Origin: Bacteroidota bacterium
Lineage (GTDB): Bacteria > Bacteroidota > Ignavibacteria > Kryptoniales > JAKASW01
Direction: 5' to 3'
Assembly (NCBI GenBank): GCA_021794075.1
Contig: JAJYRM010000026.1
Coordinates: 1 to 40,388, forward strand
DNA: 40,388 bases
How positions within the stretch are numbered: position 1 is the stretch's first letter; each line of letters starts with the position of its first letter. The notes under the pieces are model-generated. The model saw nothing but the letters and a program-made list of their open reading frames with translations, was not told the origin of the DNA and made no database searches. Shown here in pieces: positions 23,143 to 33,000 of this stretch. The position numbers and the translations under genes were made by a program.

Positions 23143-24357
23143 ATGTTAAGTCTCATCGCCTGGCGCAACATACTTCGAAACAAACGCAGATCGTTTATCC
23201 TGATCCTGTCGATAATGGTAGGTGTGATTGCGTTGGTCCTGACGGATGCCTTCTCGATAGGGATGATGCAGCAGATGCTGACGAACCAAATCGGGACCGA
23301 CGCGGGATACATTCAGATCCATTCAAAAGGGTATCACGACGATCCTACCCTGAAAAATTCGATTGAGAACACCGCGCCTGTCCGCGCCGCCCTTTCTCAC
23401 GACAGCACCACTGTCAGCTTCTCGGAGCGATTAAGAGTATTCGGCCTCATAAGCAGCGCTTCCAATTCGTCCGGTGTGTCAATAGTGGGAATAGTCCCTC
23501 GCGAGGAAGAGCGCATTACGACTGTTCACAAGTATATAGTCAAAGGGACCTACTTGACCGACAAGCCTGACGACATCATCATCAGCACTGCGACAGCGGA
23601 GAAACTAAAGGTGGGAATCGGTGACAAGGTCGTCATCATGGCTTCACGAATCGGAGGGAGCGTAGGGGCGGAGGCGTGTCGCGTGGTCGGATTGTTTGAG
23701 ACTTTCGATTCGGGCTTCGATCAGACCCATGTGTATATTCCACTCGAGACTGCGCGGAAGATGCTCGGCGCGGCAGGAAGGGTCTCCGAATTTGTCGTCA
23801 ATCCCATCGACCCGAAGCAAACAGATTCAATCTCGCGGCAGCTGAGGTCGCGGCTTCCGTCCGACATGGAAGTGCTGACATATAAACAGATGCTTCCACT
23901 CCTTGTTATGCAGATACAGTTATATGATCAAATGATATACATATTCTACGCGATCATAGCCATTGCCCTGATATTCGGAATAATAAATACAATGCTAATG
24001 GCAGTCATGGAGCGGACACATGAATTTGGCGTTGACATGGCAATTGGAATGTCGAACAAGCGCATCGTGACGATGATTTTAACAGAGGCCTTCTACCTGG
24101 GAGCCGTCGGCACCGTAGTGGGACTCGCGATTTCCCTCGCGATAGATATTCCGCTGTCGCATAGCGGCTGGAACCTTGCCGCCTTTTCTCAAAGTCTGAA
24201 ATCTGTCGGCATCGGCACTAAAATCTACCCTGTCGTCGGCGCTTCTACTGTCTTGAATGCGGCGATAATAATACCTATTGCCACGGTGATCGGCGCCATT
24301 TATCCGGCCATGAGAGCAATAAAGCTTCAACCGGTGGAAGCGATAAGAGCCAGCTGA
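23143..24357 (+). CDS. ABC permease B2, FtsX/MacB (LolC/E) type (paralogue of B1)
   Basis: 404-residue B-type permease, closely similar to B1: IAWRNILRNKRRSFILILS, the identical block QQMLTNQIGTDAGYIQIH, SERLRVFGLISSASNS, FDSGFDQTHVYIPLETAR, the three C-terminal helices and the ending AIKLQPVEAIRAS. The N-terminal helix and the first periplasmic block are the best conserved parts between B1 and B2, which suggests they contact a shared partner such as the ATPase or the LolA-like carrier. No ribosome site is visible before the ATG. It is followed by 183 bases before the ATPase gene. Confidence 0.93.
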   Translation: MLSLIAWRNILRNKRRSFILILSIMVGVIALVLTDAFSIGMMQQMLTNQIGTDAGYIQIHSKGYHDDPTLKNSIENTAPVRAALSHDSTTVSFSERLRVFGLISSASNSSGVSIVGIVPREEERITTVHKYIVKGTYLTDKPDDIIISTATAEKLKVGIGDKVVIMASRIGGSVGAEACRVVGLFETFDSGFDQTHVYIPLETARKMLGAAGRVSEFVVNPIDPKQTDSISRQLRSRLPSDMEVLTYKQMLPLLVMQIQLYDQMIYIFYAIIAIALIFGIINTMLMAVMERTHEFGVDMAIGMSNKRIVTMILTEAFYLGAVGTVVGLAISLAIDIPLSHSGWNLAAFSQSLKSVGIGTKIYPVVGASTVLNAAIIIPIATVIGAIYPAMRAIKLQPVEAIRAS

Positions 24358-24540
24358 AGGGAAAGGGGATTATGGAAAGTTGGAATAATGGAATAAAACT
24401 TTTAGCCGGCTGAATAAGGAACTAAGAAGTTTAATGTAATAAAGTGTATTTGGAGCGGCATGAGAAACCGATGGTCTATCATCCAGCAGAAATAGGCAGA
24501 CCGGCTTGAGGAAATTAGAAAGTCACGGAGAACACAAATT
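24358..24540 (+). repeat. Spacer before the ATPase gene with TGGAAT-type repeat
   Basis: Starts with a degenerate TGGAA/TGGAATAA direct repeat (about 24369-24398) like the one after B1. The rest is AT-rich with no gene or clear promoter. GGAG lies 10 bases before the ATPase ATG. Confidence 0.45.
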
Positions 24541-25242
24541 ATGAATACAAATGCATCTGAAATTGTTCGGGTCGACAACGTACGGAAAGTTTACAGCGAC
24601 AACGGCGTGCCGGTGGACGCACTTCGAGGAATTAACATGACGGTTCTGCCCGGCGATTTCTCTGTCATCGCGGGACCATCGGGCTCCGGGAAAACAACAT
24701 TGCTTAATCTTATCGGCACGCTCGACAAGCCGACCGAAGGAGCGGTATACATCGATGGAGAAGACGTAGCTTCAAAAACACGCCGGCAGCTTGCCGACAT
24801 CCGCCTCAGAAAGATAGGTTTTGTTTTTCAAGCATATAATCTCAATCCGGTCCTCAGCGCGCTTGAGAATGTCGAGTTTACCATGATGCTCAGAGGAATA
24901 GACGCCGCGGAGAGAAAACGGAAGTCCCTTGCCCTTCTTGAAGAGCTTGGCATCGGCGAGCTGGCAAATAAACGTCCCAATGAAATGAGCGGCGGGCAGC
25001 AGCAACGTGTGGCCATCGCACGCGCGATATCAAACGATCCGAGACTTGTCCTGGCCGATGAGCCGACCGCAAACCTCGATTCAGATACAGCGGTAAAGCT
25101 TCTCGAACTGATGGAGAAGCTCAACCATGAAGACAGAATAACCTTCGTCTTTTCATCGCATGATCCTCAAGTTATCGGGCGAGCACATAGGCTGTTAATA
25201 CTCAAGGATGGCCAGATCGTCGACGACAAGGTTAACGTCTGA
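24541..25242 (+). CDS. ABC transporter ATPase, LolD/MacB type
   Basis: Cytosolic nucleotide-binding subunit that powers the FtsX-type permeases, 233 residues. All motifs are intact: Walker A GPSGSGKT (45-52), Q-loop Q97 (VFQAYNLNP), signature SGGQQQ (150-155), Walker B LVLADEP with E174, D-loop NLDS and switch H207 (SSHDP). The FQAYNL and LLNLIGTLDKPTEG blocks are typical of the LolD/MacB subfamily. It is the only ATPase in the cassette, so it must serve both permease pairs or a mixed complex. Its end overlaps the possible upstream starts of the barrel gene. Confidence 0.96.
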   Translation: MNTNASEIVRVDNVRKVYSDNGVPVDALRGINMTVLPGDFSVIAGPSGSGKTTLLNLIGTLDKPTEGAVYIDGEDVASKTRRQLADIRLRKIGFVFQAYNLNPVLSALENVEFTMMLRGIDAAERKRKSLALLEELGIGELANKRPNEMSGGQQQRVAIARAISNDPRLVLADEPTANLDSDTAVKLLELMEKLNHEDRITFVFSSHDPQVIGRAHRLLILKDGQIVDDKVNV

Positions 25243-25279
25243 ACGATCGATGGACGTAGGAACCATGGGGAACGATAGC

Positions 25280-26479
25280 ATGCACAGATTGAAGCTCGCG
25301 CGCCAACCGGTGTTGAGCCTAATCGTGGCCACTCTATTTCTGGTTCTCCCAAGCATTCCGGCATTCGGGCAAACATCGCTTCTCCCGGGGACCGAGCTCA
25401 ACTTCCAGGGATACGTTATGGAGATGCCGGTATATGAGAATATACACCCTACGCTGGCTGAATTGACCGGTGTATCCCCTTCAGAATTTTCCGACCTGAT
25501 AAGATTGCGGCTCCGACCGACGCTTCACATCGGCGACAATACGAAGATAGGCCTGGCCTACGAAGTTGACGGGCTTTATTATTCTCAGAATGTCTCGTTC
25601 GGACTTGCCTCGACAACTCCGCTTCGACAGGTCATCGGTTTACGCTGGCAGCCAGTTGACGTGAAACATGCGACGGTATCAGATTACATCGACCGGCTCT
25701 ATATAGATCAGGAATTTTCTTTCGGAACTCTCGTCATAGGCAGGCAGAGAATAAGCTGGGGAACCGGAAGGGTGTGGAACCCAACGGATATATTCAACCC
25801 GATCAACCCTGCCGACTTCGGAAAAATCGAGAAGGACGGCGCCGACGCCATATCAATGAAGTTCTTTCTCGGCCAGTTGACTGACCTCCAGATTGTTTAT
25901 AACTCTGAGTACCATTTTAAATCATCTAACTACGCGGCCAGGTTTAGGACGAATATATTAGGTTATGATTTCGCGGTGCTCGGGGGATCGCTTGACAGAG
26001 AGCCGATCGCGGGAGGAGACTTCGCGGGGAATGTCTGGACCGCCGGGATACGAGGAGAAGCGCTGGTCTCGCGCGATCCGGCTAAGTCAGGTGGGTATTA
26101 TGTGAGGTGGATACTCGGTATGGATTATCAATTCACAGACAGGCTTTACGGGCTGTTCGAATATTATCACAACGGCCAGGGAACGCTCGACAGGTCGAAA
26201 TACGATTTTGCAGGCGTGCTGGAAGGGCGGATACTAAATGTCGCCAAGGATTATCTCGCGCTGAGCGGCTCATATCAGGCGACTTCTCTCATCACAGTGA
26301 CGTTGGCATCGATCTCCAACTTCAGCGACGGAAGCGGTTACCTCGCTGGGACGATCAACTATTCTGCCAGCGACAATGCGTCGATCGCGTTGGGATCCCT
26401 ATACACTTTCGGCAGGACACTCACTGAATACTGGTACTACCCCCAGGCATACTACCTGAAGTTGGAGACATACTTCTGA
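25280..26479 (+). CDS. Outer-membrane beta-barrel, DUF1302-like
   Basis: A predicted outer-membrane barrel of about 399 residues. It has a signal peptide (RQPVLSLIVATLFLVLPSIP, cleavage near AFGQ), then alternating hydrophobic/aromatic strands and a terminal aromatic (KLETYF). The motif WGTGRVWNPTDIFNP, preceded by GRQRIS, is the mark of DUF1302-like or alginate-export-like barrels. The ATG at 25280 has GGGGA 8 bases upstream. Earlier in-frame ATGs (25208, 25250, 25265) are possible, but the earliest overlaps the ATPase gene and would add a polar tail before the signal peptide. As last gene of the TetR cassette it could receive or release the cargo at the outer membrane. That role is inferred from context. 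Confidence 0.82.
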   Translation: MHRLKLARQPVLSLIVATLFLVLPSIPAFGQTSLLPGTELNFQGYVMEMPVYENIHPTLAELTGVSPSEFSDLIRLRLRPTLHIGDNTKIGLAYEVDGLYYSQNVSFGLASTTPLRQVIGLRWQPVDVKHATVSDYIDRLYIDQEFSFGTLVIGRQRISWGTGRVWNPTDIFNPINPADFGKIEKDGADAISMKFFLGQLTDLQIVYNSEYHFKSSNYAARFRTNILGYDFAVLGGSLDREPIAGGDFAGNVWTAGIRGEALVSRDPAKSGGYYVRWILGMDYQFTDRLYGLFEYYHNGQGTLDRSKYDFAGVLEGRILNVAKDYLALSGSYQATSLITVTLASISNFSDGSGYLAGTINYSASDNASIALGSLYTFGRTLTEYWYYPQAYYLKLETYF

Positions 26480-26502
26480 AAAGAGCTACTGGTATCGCCG
26501 CG

Positions 26503-27495
26503 TCAGATCCGCATGCGCCAGACACTCCCGTTACTGAGCTGCACGTATAAATAACCATTCGCTTCGTCGAAAGCGGATAACGACGCGCTCGGTAGGTTCC
26601 CAGTGATGTTCTTCCAGCTAACGCCGTAATTGGTGGTCGTGAATACGCCATTATCGTCTACCAATACGACGTTCGAATCGACGGCAGCCACGCCAACTCC
26701 CGACTGACCGCTTCCGGGTACTCCGTTGCTGATGTATATCCAGCTCACGCCATTATTTTCTGAAAGAAATAACTGCGACCCTACCGCTCCGGCGTAGACA
26801 TTTGATCCAACGGCAGCAAGCGAAGTAACGTACGGAGCGCCCGAGTAATAAGGGCTCATGTTGACGAGGCCGCTGTCGTTCGCGATCCAGCTTTCGCCGT
26901 TGTTCGATGAAAGATACATACCGGACTGCGTACCGGCGATGATGTTTGGCCCTGACGTGACAAGGCTGAAGACTGTCGTGCCGTAGCTAATGCCCTGATT
27001 TGCCGCCGTCCATGTGGTGCCGTTGTCTGTAGATTTAAAAATTCCATTGGAAGATGTCCCTGCGAATATGACCGAGTCGACAGCCTTGATGCAGTAGACG
27101 TTTTGATAGACTCCGCTGAAGGCAGTTGCGAGCCCCGAATCGCATTCGGTCCATGTCGCACCACCATCGGTTGATTTCATGATACCGGTCTGGTTGTTAT
27201 AGTCACCTATGAAAAGATTGCCATTCACGGCTGCGACTGTATAATCGCCCGATGCAAGGCTCGAGTCCGTCACGACCCAGTTACTACCGTTATCTGTCGA
27301 ACGAAAGACTCCATAGTTTCCCGCAGCGTAAAGATCGGATCCGCTTGCGACGATGTTGTAAAATCCCGTCAGACCGTTAACCTGCGTCCAACTCGCTGAA
27401 CCGGATGGAGGACCGACTATGCTACTCTGTTTGGTACAGCCGGCGAAGATTAGAGCAGAAGCGATTGCGGACAATGCGATGATACGTCTATTCAT
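26503..27495 (-). CDS. Lipoprotein with Asp-box (BNR-like) beta-propeller repeats
   Basis: Lipid-anchored surface or periplasmic protein with no enzyme active site that I can recognise. The N-terminus MNRRIIALSAIASALIFAGC is a lipoprotein signal with lipobox. The rest carries six Asp-box-type repeats: STDNGSNW, STDGGATW, STDNGTTW, SSNNGESW, SENNGVSW and TTNYGVSW, each about 40-50 residues apart. These are seen in sialidase-like and photosynthesis-stability-like (Ycf48) propellers. The ATG at 27495 has AGGAAA 5 bases upstream and starts the signal peptide exactly. It is convergent with the barrel gene, 23 bases apart, with no clear terminator. The 250 bases upstream hold no further gene. Confidence 0.82.
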   Translation of the reverse strand: MNRRIIALSAIASALIFAGCTKQSSIVGPPSGSASWTQVNGLTGFYNIVASGSDLYAAGNYGVFRSTDNGSNWVVTDSSLASGDYTVAAVNGNLFIGDYNNQTGIMKSTDGGATWTECDSGLATAFSGVYQNVYCIKAVDSVIFAGTSSNGIFKSTDNGTTWTAANQGISYGTTVFSLVTSGPNIIAGTQSGMYLSSNNGESWIANDSGLVNMSPYYSGAPYVTSLAAVGSNVYAGAVGSQLFLSENNGVSWIYISNGVPGSGQSGVGVAAVDSNVVLVDDNGVFTTTNYGVSWKNITGNLPSASLSAFDEANGYLYVQLSNGSVWRMRI

Positions 27496-27746
27496 ACAAT
27501 TTCCTGACAACATTAATGAAAATTCTACGATGGCAGAAGGACTGCGATAGTGTGAGAGTTCTGACGATTCGAGGTATATGAAGTGAAAAAAGCCGGCAAT
27601 ACAAATCTGTCAGCAACACTGCCCGCATCTGCTTTACTTCAGAAATTATCCTAGCTTCTGTTAAATTCCAATCCAATCTGAAGAGGATGACGCAAGGTCG
27701 CCCCGAGATATGAGCCTATTGAGTAGGAATCGATCAACACTCGGAG

Positions 27747-28475
27747 TTAATAAGGCAGGAGGTCGCAGTACCAGAAACCTGTGTCGAATGGGTCCGGAGA
27801 ACTTCCACCGCCGCCGGATTCAGAACGAGGTTTCGAATATTTTCTGTAGACAATTTCGCCCTTCTTAAGACGGATCGGCTCCTTGAATATGGGTCCGTCA
27901 TACACGAACGAGTGGTACTCCCCATTTTCACCGCACGGATCCACCCCTGGGGGAAGATCGGCTATGAATGAACGGTCGATCAGTCTCCCCACGAAGCTCC
28001 TATCCAAACGCCTTTCGTCGACGCAGACCGTGATCGCCTTGAAACCGAGGTCGATAAATTCTTCTACAAGAGTCGTTGTGGGGCTTTTCCATAACGGGAA
28101 AAGACAATTCATTCCGATCGCGGATAATTTTTCTTCCCGGTATTTCCGGAGATCATCGAGAAAAATGTCCCCGAACACTGCGGTCCTGATCCCCTCTTCG
28201 GTTAACTTCAGGAGCTGTTCCATCATGACTTCCTCGTAGGTAAGCATGTCCGGCATTTCAGGGAGCTTGACCTGCACCAATGGTATACCAATGAGTTCCG
28301 CTTGTCGTTCAAGAAGCTCGGTTCTCACCCCATGCATTGAGACCCTGCCAACACTTTCGTTAACTGTCGTGAGCAGGCGAGCGATTTGCGGCGCGCCATC
28401 GAGAATTATCTTGTGGAGCGCGAGGGCGGAATCTTTTCCGCCGCTCCAGTTGAATACGGCATCGGAACCGCTCAC
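27747..28475 (-). CDS. Dph6-like ATP pyrophosphatase (diphthine-ammonia ligase family)
   Basis: Adenine nucleotide alpha-hydrolase of the PP-loop superfamily. The ATP-binding motif SGGKDS is at residues 11-16, followed by the Dph6/MJ0570 pattern VSMHGVRTELLERQAE, AVFGDIFLDDLRKYREEK, CLFPLW and DPCGENGEYHSFVYDGPIF. Bacteria lack diphthamide, so the eukaryotic function cannot be carried over; an amide-forming or nucleotide-modifying role is possible. The start is GTG at 28475, with AGGGGA 5 bases upstream. It follows gltD by 76 bases on the same strand. The C-terminus ends FWYCDLLPY, a feature I associate with the bacterial branch of the family. Confidence 0.85.
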   Translation of the reverse strand: MSGSDAVFNWSGGKDSALALHKIILDGAPQIARLLTTVNESVGRVSMHGVRTELLERQAELIGIPLVQVKLPEMPDMLTYEEVMMEQLLKLTEEGIRTAVFGDIFLDDLRKYREEKLSAIGMNCLFPLWKSPTTTLVEEFIDLGFKAITVCVDERRLDRSFVGRLIDRSFIADLPPGVDPCGENGEYHSFVYDGPIFKEPIRLKKGEIVYRKYSKPRSESGGGGSSPDPFDTGFWYCDLLPY

Positions 28476-28551
28476 TTTGATCCCCTGCCCGGCACGTCAT
28501 CTATTCGGATCGCGATACTCTACGACTCTCCTGCATTATTTAAGCGAGGAA

Positions 28552-30012
28552 TCAGAAGCTGTTTTCTTCGACCGCTGCCTCTTGTGTAAGATAGCTGTGG
28601 ACGGCAGCAGCGCATTTCCTTCCTTCAGCGATCGCCCAAACGACGAGCGACTGCCCACGCCTCATGTCACCGCAGGCGAAAACCTTCCTGAGTGTTGTGG
28701 CGTGCGCGTTCTCTGAGTCGCCGAACTCGGCCTTGACGTTTCCACGTTTGTCGAGTTCAAGACCGGACTCTTTGAGCTCGTTGAGCATCCCTTCGTGGGT
28801 CGGATGTACAAACCCAGCGGCGATCAGCACCAGGTCCGCCTTCAGTTCAAACTCAGTCCCGGGGATATCTACAAACTTCCCGTTCTCAAGTTTGACTTGG
28901 ATACATTCAAGCGCGGTGACTTCACCCTTCTCGTTCCCTTTGAACGACCTGGTATTTATGCTCCACATTCTCTCTACACCTTCCTCATGGCTCGACGACG
29001 TTCGAAGTACCATCGGCCAATATGGCCACGGTGTGCTTTCGGGCCGCTGTTCCGGCGGCTTCGGAAGGACCTCTAGCTGCGTCACCGAATTGGCTCCCTG
29101 CCTGTTCGAGGTCCCGAGGCAGTCAGAGCCCGTATCGCCGCCGCCGATGATAACGACGTCCTTCCCTTTCGCGGTGGTCTGCCGTTTTACCGTGTCTCCG
29201 GCGTTCACTTTGTTCTGCTGCGGGAGGAATTCCATGGCGAAATGTATTCCTTTTAGTTCTCTTCCCGGAATTCCGATATCCCTCGGCTTCTCTGAGCCGC
29301 CCGCCAGAATGACAGCGTCGTAATCCTCGACTAGCTTCATCGCCGGAATATCTACTCCGACATTGACGCCGGTTCTGAACTCTACTCCCTCGATCGTCAT
29401 TTGCTCGAGTCGCCGGTCGATGACGGATTTCTCAAGCTTGAAGTCGGGAATGCCGTACCTGAGGAGGCCGCCTATCCTGTCGTTCTTCTCGAAGACCGTC
29501 ACGATGTGACCAGCCCTGCAGAGCTGCTGGGCGGCGGCGAGTCCGGCAGGACCCGAGCCTACAACGGCGACACGTTTTCCACTCATGACATATGGCATGC
29601 GCGGCTTCACCCAGCCTTCTTCCCAGCCTTTGTCGATGATGGTACGCTCGATTCCCTTGATGCTGACCGGCTCCTCGTGGATGCCTAACGTGCACGCCGT
29701 CTCGCACGGCGCCGGGCAGAGTCTTCCGGTGAACTCAGGGAAGTTGTTCGTCGAGAGGAGATTTCCCAACGCCTCGCGCCAGTGTCCCTTGTATATGAGA
29801 TCGTTCCACTCCGGAATATAATTCTGCACAGGGCACCCGGTGTCGCCGTGACAGAAAGGTATTCCGCAATCCATGCAGCGAGCGGCCTGTATCTTCGCAT
29901 CGGCAGAGTGGAATCTTCTCTCGAATTCCTTATAATTCGTCAGCCGTTCTGATGGAGCATCATGCTCTGGAACTGCTCTTTTATATTCCATGAATCCCGT
30001 GGGCTTACCCAT
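28552..30012 (-). CDS. gltD: Glutamate synthase (NADPH) small subunit
   Basis: Flavoprotein subunit that passes electrons from NADPH through FAD and iron-sulfur clusters to the large subunit, cytosolic. The N-terminal cysteine-rich domain ([15 protein letters not shown], then [11 protein letters not shown]) supplies Fe-S ligands. The FAD-binding [15 protein letters not shown] follows from about residue 149, and the NADPH-binding [11 protein letters not shown] is near 291. Length (486) is normal for GltD. Its start overlaps the end of gltB by eight bases (ATGGGTAA), giving translational coupling and balanced subunits. GGAG lies within the gltB coding end, 9 bases upstream. Confidence 0.97.
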   Translation of the reverse strand: MGKPTGFMEYKRAVPEHDAPSERLTNYKEFERRFHSADAKIQAARCMDCGIPFCHGDTGCPVQNYIPEWNDLIYKGHWREALGNLLSTNNFPEFTGRLCPAPCETACTLGIHEEPVSIKGIERTIIDKGWEEGWVKPRMPYVMSGKRVAVVGSGPAGLAAAQQLCRAGHIVTVFEKNDRIGGLLRYGIPDFKLEKSVIDRRLEQMTIEGVEFRTGVNVGVDIPAMKLVEDYDAVILAGGSEKPRDIGIPGRELKGIHFAMEFLPQQNKVNAGDTVKRQTTAKGKDVVIIGGGDTGSDCLGTSNRQGANSVTQLEVLPKPPEQRPESTPWPYWPMVLRTSSSHEEGVERMWSINTRSFKGNEKGEVTALECIQVKLENGKFVDIPGTEFELKADLVLIAAGFVHPTHEGMLNELKESGLELDKRGNVKAEFGDSENAHATTLRKVFACGDMRRGQSLVVWAIAEGRKCAAAVHSYLTQEAAVEENSF

Positions 30013-33000
30013 GAACTACTTCTCCTTCCACAACGACACCGCCCGTTCCCACCGCAGTCTGTTGTTCTTTTGCCAATTGCGCTAGAGCTTTCTGATATTC
30101 CTCCGGAATGATCTTCCAGAAATTATCCTTCTCTGTACTCCAGTTCTTCAAAATGAATTCGGCTCGCTTCGAGCCAGTGTACTCGAAGTGTTTCTGCACC
30201 ATGGAATGGAGCTCGGAAATATCTTCGTCATAGATGAGATATTCGACTGAAACCATCCCGTGGTTTATGAACCTTTCGGCTACCTTGTTCGGGTCCCAAA
30301 CGTACGCGATTCCACCGGACATTCCGGCGGCGAAGTTCCTGCCGATCTTTCCGAGGACAGCTACTCGTCCGCCTGTCATGTACTCGCAGCCGTGGTCGCC
30401 GACACCCTCGATGACCGCGTAGGCGCCGGAGTTGCGTACGGCGAACCTTTCGCCTGCGACGCCGTTGAAATACGCTTCACCGCTCGTCGCGCCGTAGAGG
30501 CACGTGTTGCCTATGATTATATTCTCCGCCGGGTCGAATGTAACCTCCGGCGGAACTTTTACGATCACCCTTCCGCCTGAGAGTCCTTTCCCCGTGTAAT
30601 CATTCGACTCTCCGGTGAGATCCAGTTCGACACCGCGAGCGAGGAAAGCCCCGAAGCTCTGTCCCGCTGTGCCTCGCATCTCAATCTTTATCATACCGTC
30701 AGGAAGTCCTTCGTCGCCGTAACGCTTGGCTATTTCTCCCGACAGCATTGCGCCGACGGTTCTATTGATATTGCGAATCCTTTGTTTAATCTGAACCGGC
30801 TTACCTCCCTCGAGGGCAGGTTTTGCCAGCTGTATAAACTCGTGGTCGAGCTGGTTTCCCAGTTCGTGATCCTGCTCGCGGGTGCGGTAGCTGTTCGTCT
30901 CATGAAGCGGCGTCGGCTTGAAGAGCGGCTTCGTAAGATCGAGCCCGCGCGCTTTCCAGTGCTCGTTCAGGCGAACAGGAATAATCTTCTCGGTCTTGCC
31001 GATCATATCGGTTAACCTTCTGAAGCCCAATGCCGCCATCAACTCTCTCACTTCCTCGGCGATATAAAACATGAAGTTGACGACGTACTCCGGCTTTCCA
31101 ATGAATTTCTTCCTCAATTCGGGATCCTGCGTCGCCACGCCGGTCGGGCAAGTGTTGAGATGACATTTTCTCATCATGATGCAGCCCTGGGTAACGAGCG
31201 GAGCCGTCGCGAAGCCGAATTCTTCTGCGCCGAGGAGAGCGGCTATGACGACATCCCTGCCGGTCTTCATTTGACCGTCGGCGGCAAGATACACGCGATC
31301 TCTAAGCCCGTTCAGCATCAGAGTCTGGTGAGCTTCGCTTAGTCCAAGCTCCCATGGCGTGCCTGCGTACTGGATCGACGAGATCGGGCTCGCGCCTGTT
31401 CCACCGTCGTGTCCGCTTATCAGGATATGATCAGCGTGCGCCTTGGCGACACCGGCGGCGATGGTGCCAACGCCCACTTCAGAAACGAGCTTAACGCTTA
31501 CTCGCGCGTTGGGGTTGACGTTCTTCAAATCGAAGATAAGCTGCTTGAGATCCTCGATAGAGTAAATGTCGTGATGCGGCGGAGGGCTAATCAGGGTAAC
31601 CCCGGCGATGCTGTGGCGAACCTTTGCGATGACCTTGTCGACTTTGAAACCGGGAAGCTGTCCACCTTCGCCCGGCTTGGCGCCTTGGGCCATCTTTATC
31701 TGAAGTTCGTCCGCGTTGACAAGATATTCCGCGGTTACGCCGAACCTCGCGGACGCAACCTGCTTTATCGCAGATCGCATGCTGTCGCCGTTCGGAAGCC
31801 TCTTGAAACGGTCATTTTCCTCGCCACCCTCGCCTGTATTGGACTTGCCTCCAATTCTGTTCATGGCGACGGCGAGTGACGTGTGCGCTTCGCGCGAGAT
31901 CGATCCGAAGCTCATGGCACCGGTGGCAAATCGCTTCACAATCTCCTTTGCCGGTTCAACCTCTTCGATAGGAATGCTTTGCCCCGAAGTGTCGAGCTCA
32001 AACAGGCTCCGGAGCGTGACCCGCCTCTTGTCCTGGTTGTTTATAAGATCGGTGTATTCCTTGAAGGTCTTATAATCGCCGCGGCTCGTGCTGAGCTGGA
32101 GCTTCGAAATCGTCAGCGGATTCCAGAGGTGATGTTCGCCGTCTCTCCTGTAGTGGTAGAGCCCGCCCACATCCAGCGTGCTTTGATCGATTTGCGGGTT
32201 GAGAGCGTGCCTGTGGCGCTTAATCGTCTCTTCTTCCAGCATCTCGAGGCTGAGGCCGTCTATCTTCGTCGGCGTGCCGGTGAAATAACTCTCGACTATT
32301 TCGCTGTCCAGGCCTACCGCTTCGAAGATCTGCGCGCCGCAATAAGATTGCAGCGTGCTGATTCCCATTTTGCTGAAAATTTTATATAGGCCCTTGCTGA
32401 CCGCCTTTACGAAGTTCTTCTTCGCCGTCTTGTAATCTTTTATGTCCGGGAGAAAATCCTTTTCAACAAGATAAGCGAGCGTCTCGTAAGCGACGTAAGG
32501 ATTAATGGCGTTCGCGCCATACCCGCAGAGAAGCGCGAAGTGATGCACCTCCCTCGGCTCTCCGCTCTCCACGACTATTCCCGTCTTCGTCCTCAGTCCC
32601 GCCCTAAGCAGCGCGTGGTGGACTCCGGATGTCGCGAGCAGGCTCGGTATCGCCGCGAGGTTCTGGTCGACGCCCTTGTCGGAAAGTATTATCAGGGAAA
32701 TGCCTGACTTAACCGCTTCGACGGCCTCCGTGCAAATCTGGTCCATCCGCTCGCGCATGTTGTGCCTAACGCTCGGATTGAAGAGCAGCGGAATCGTGAT
32801 CGACTTGAAATGCCCCTTGGCGATGTTCCTGATCTTCTCCATCTGCGAGTTGGAAAGGAGGGGGTGTTCAAGCTCAAGCCTGTGAGCGTGAAGCGGTGTC
32901 TCGGCAAGCAGATTCTGCTCGGGCCCGACATACGTCGTCAGCTCCATGACAAGCTCTTCCCTGATCGAATCGATGGGAGGGTTGGTTACCTGGGCAAAGA

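Noticed and set aside
24541-25242. Reading the ATPase and permeases as a MacAB-TolC antibiotic exporter
   Set aside because: MacB is a single fused ATPase-permease with a MacA adaptor; here the ATPase is separate and the partner is LolA-like, which fits Lol-type export better.
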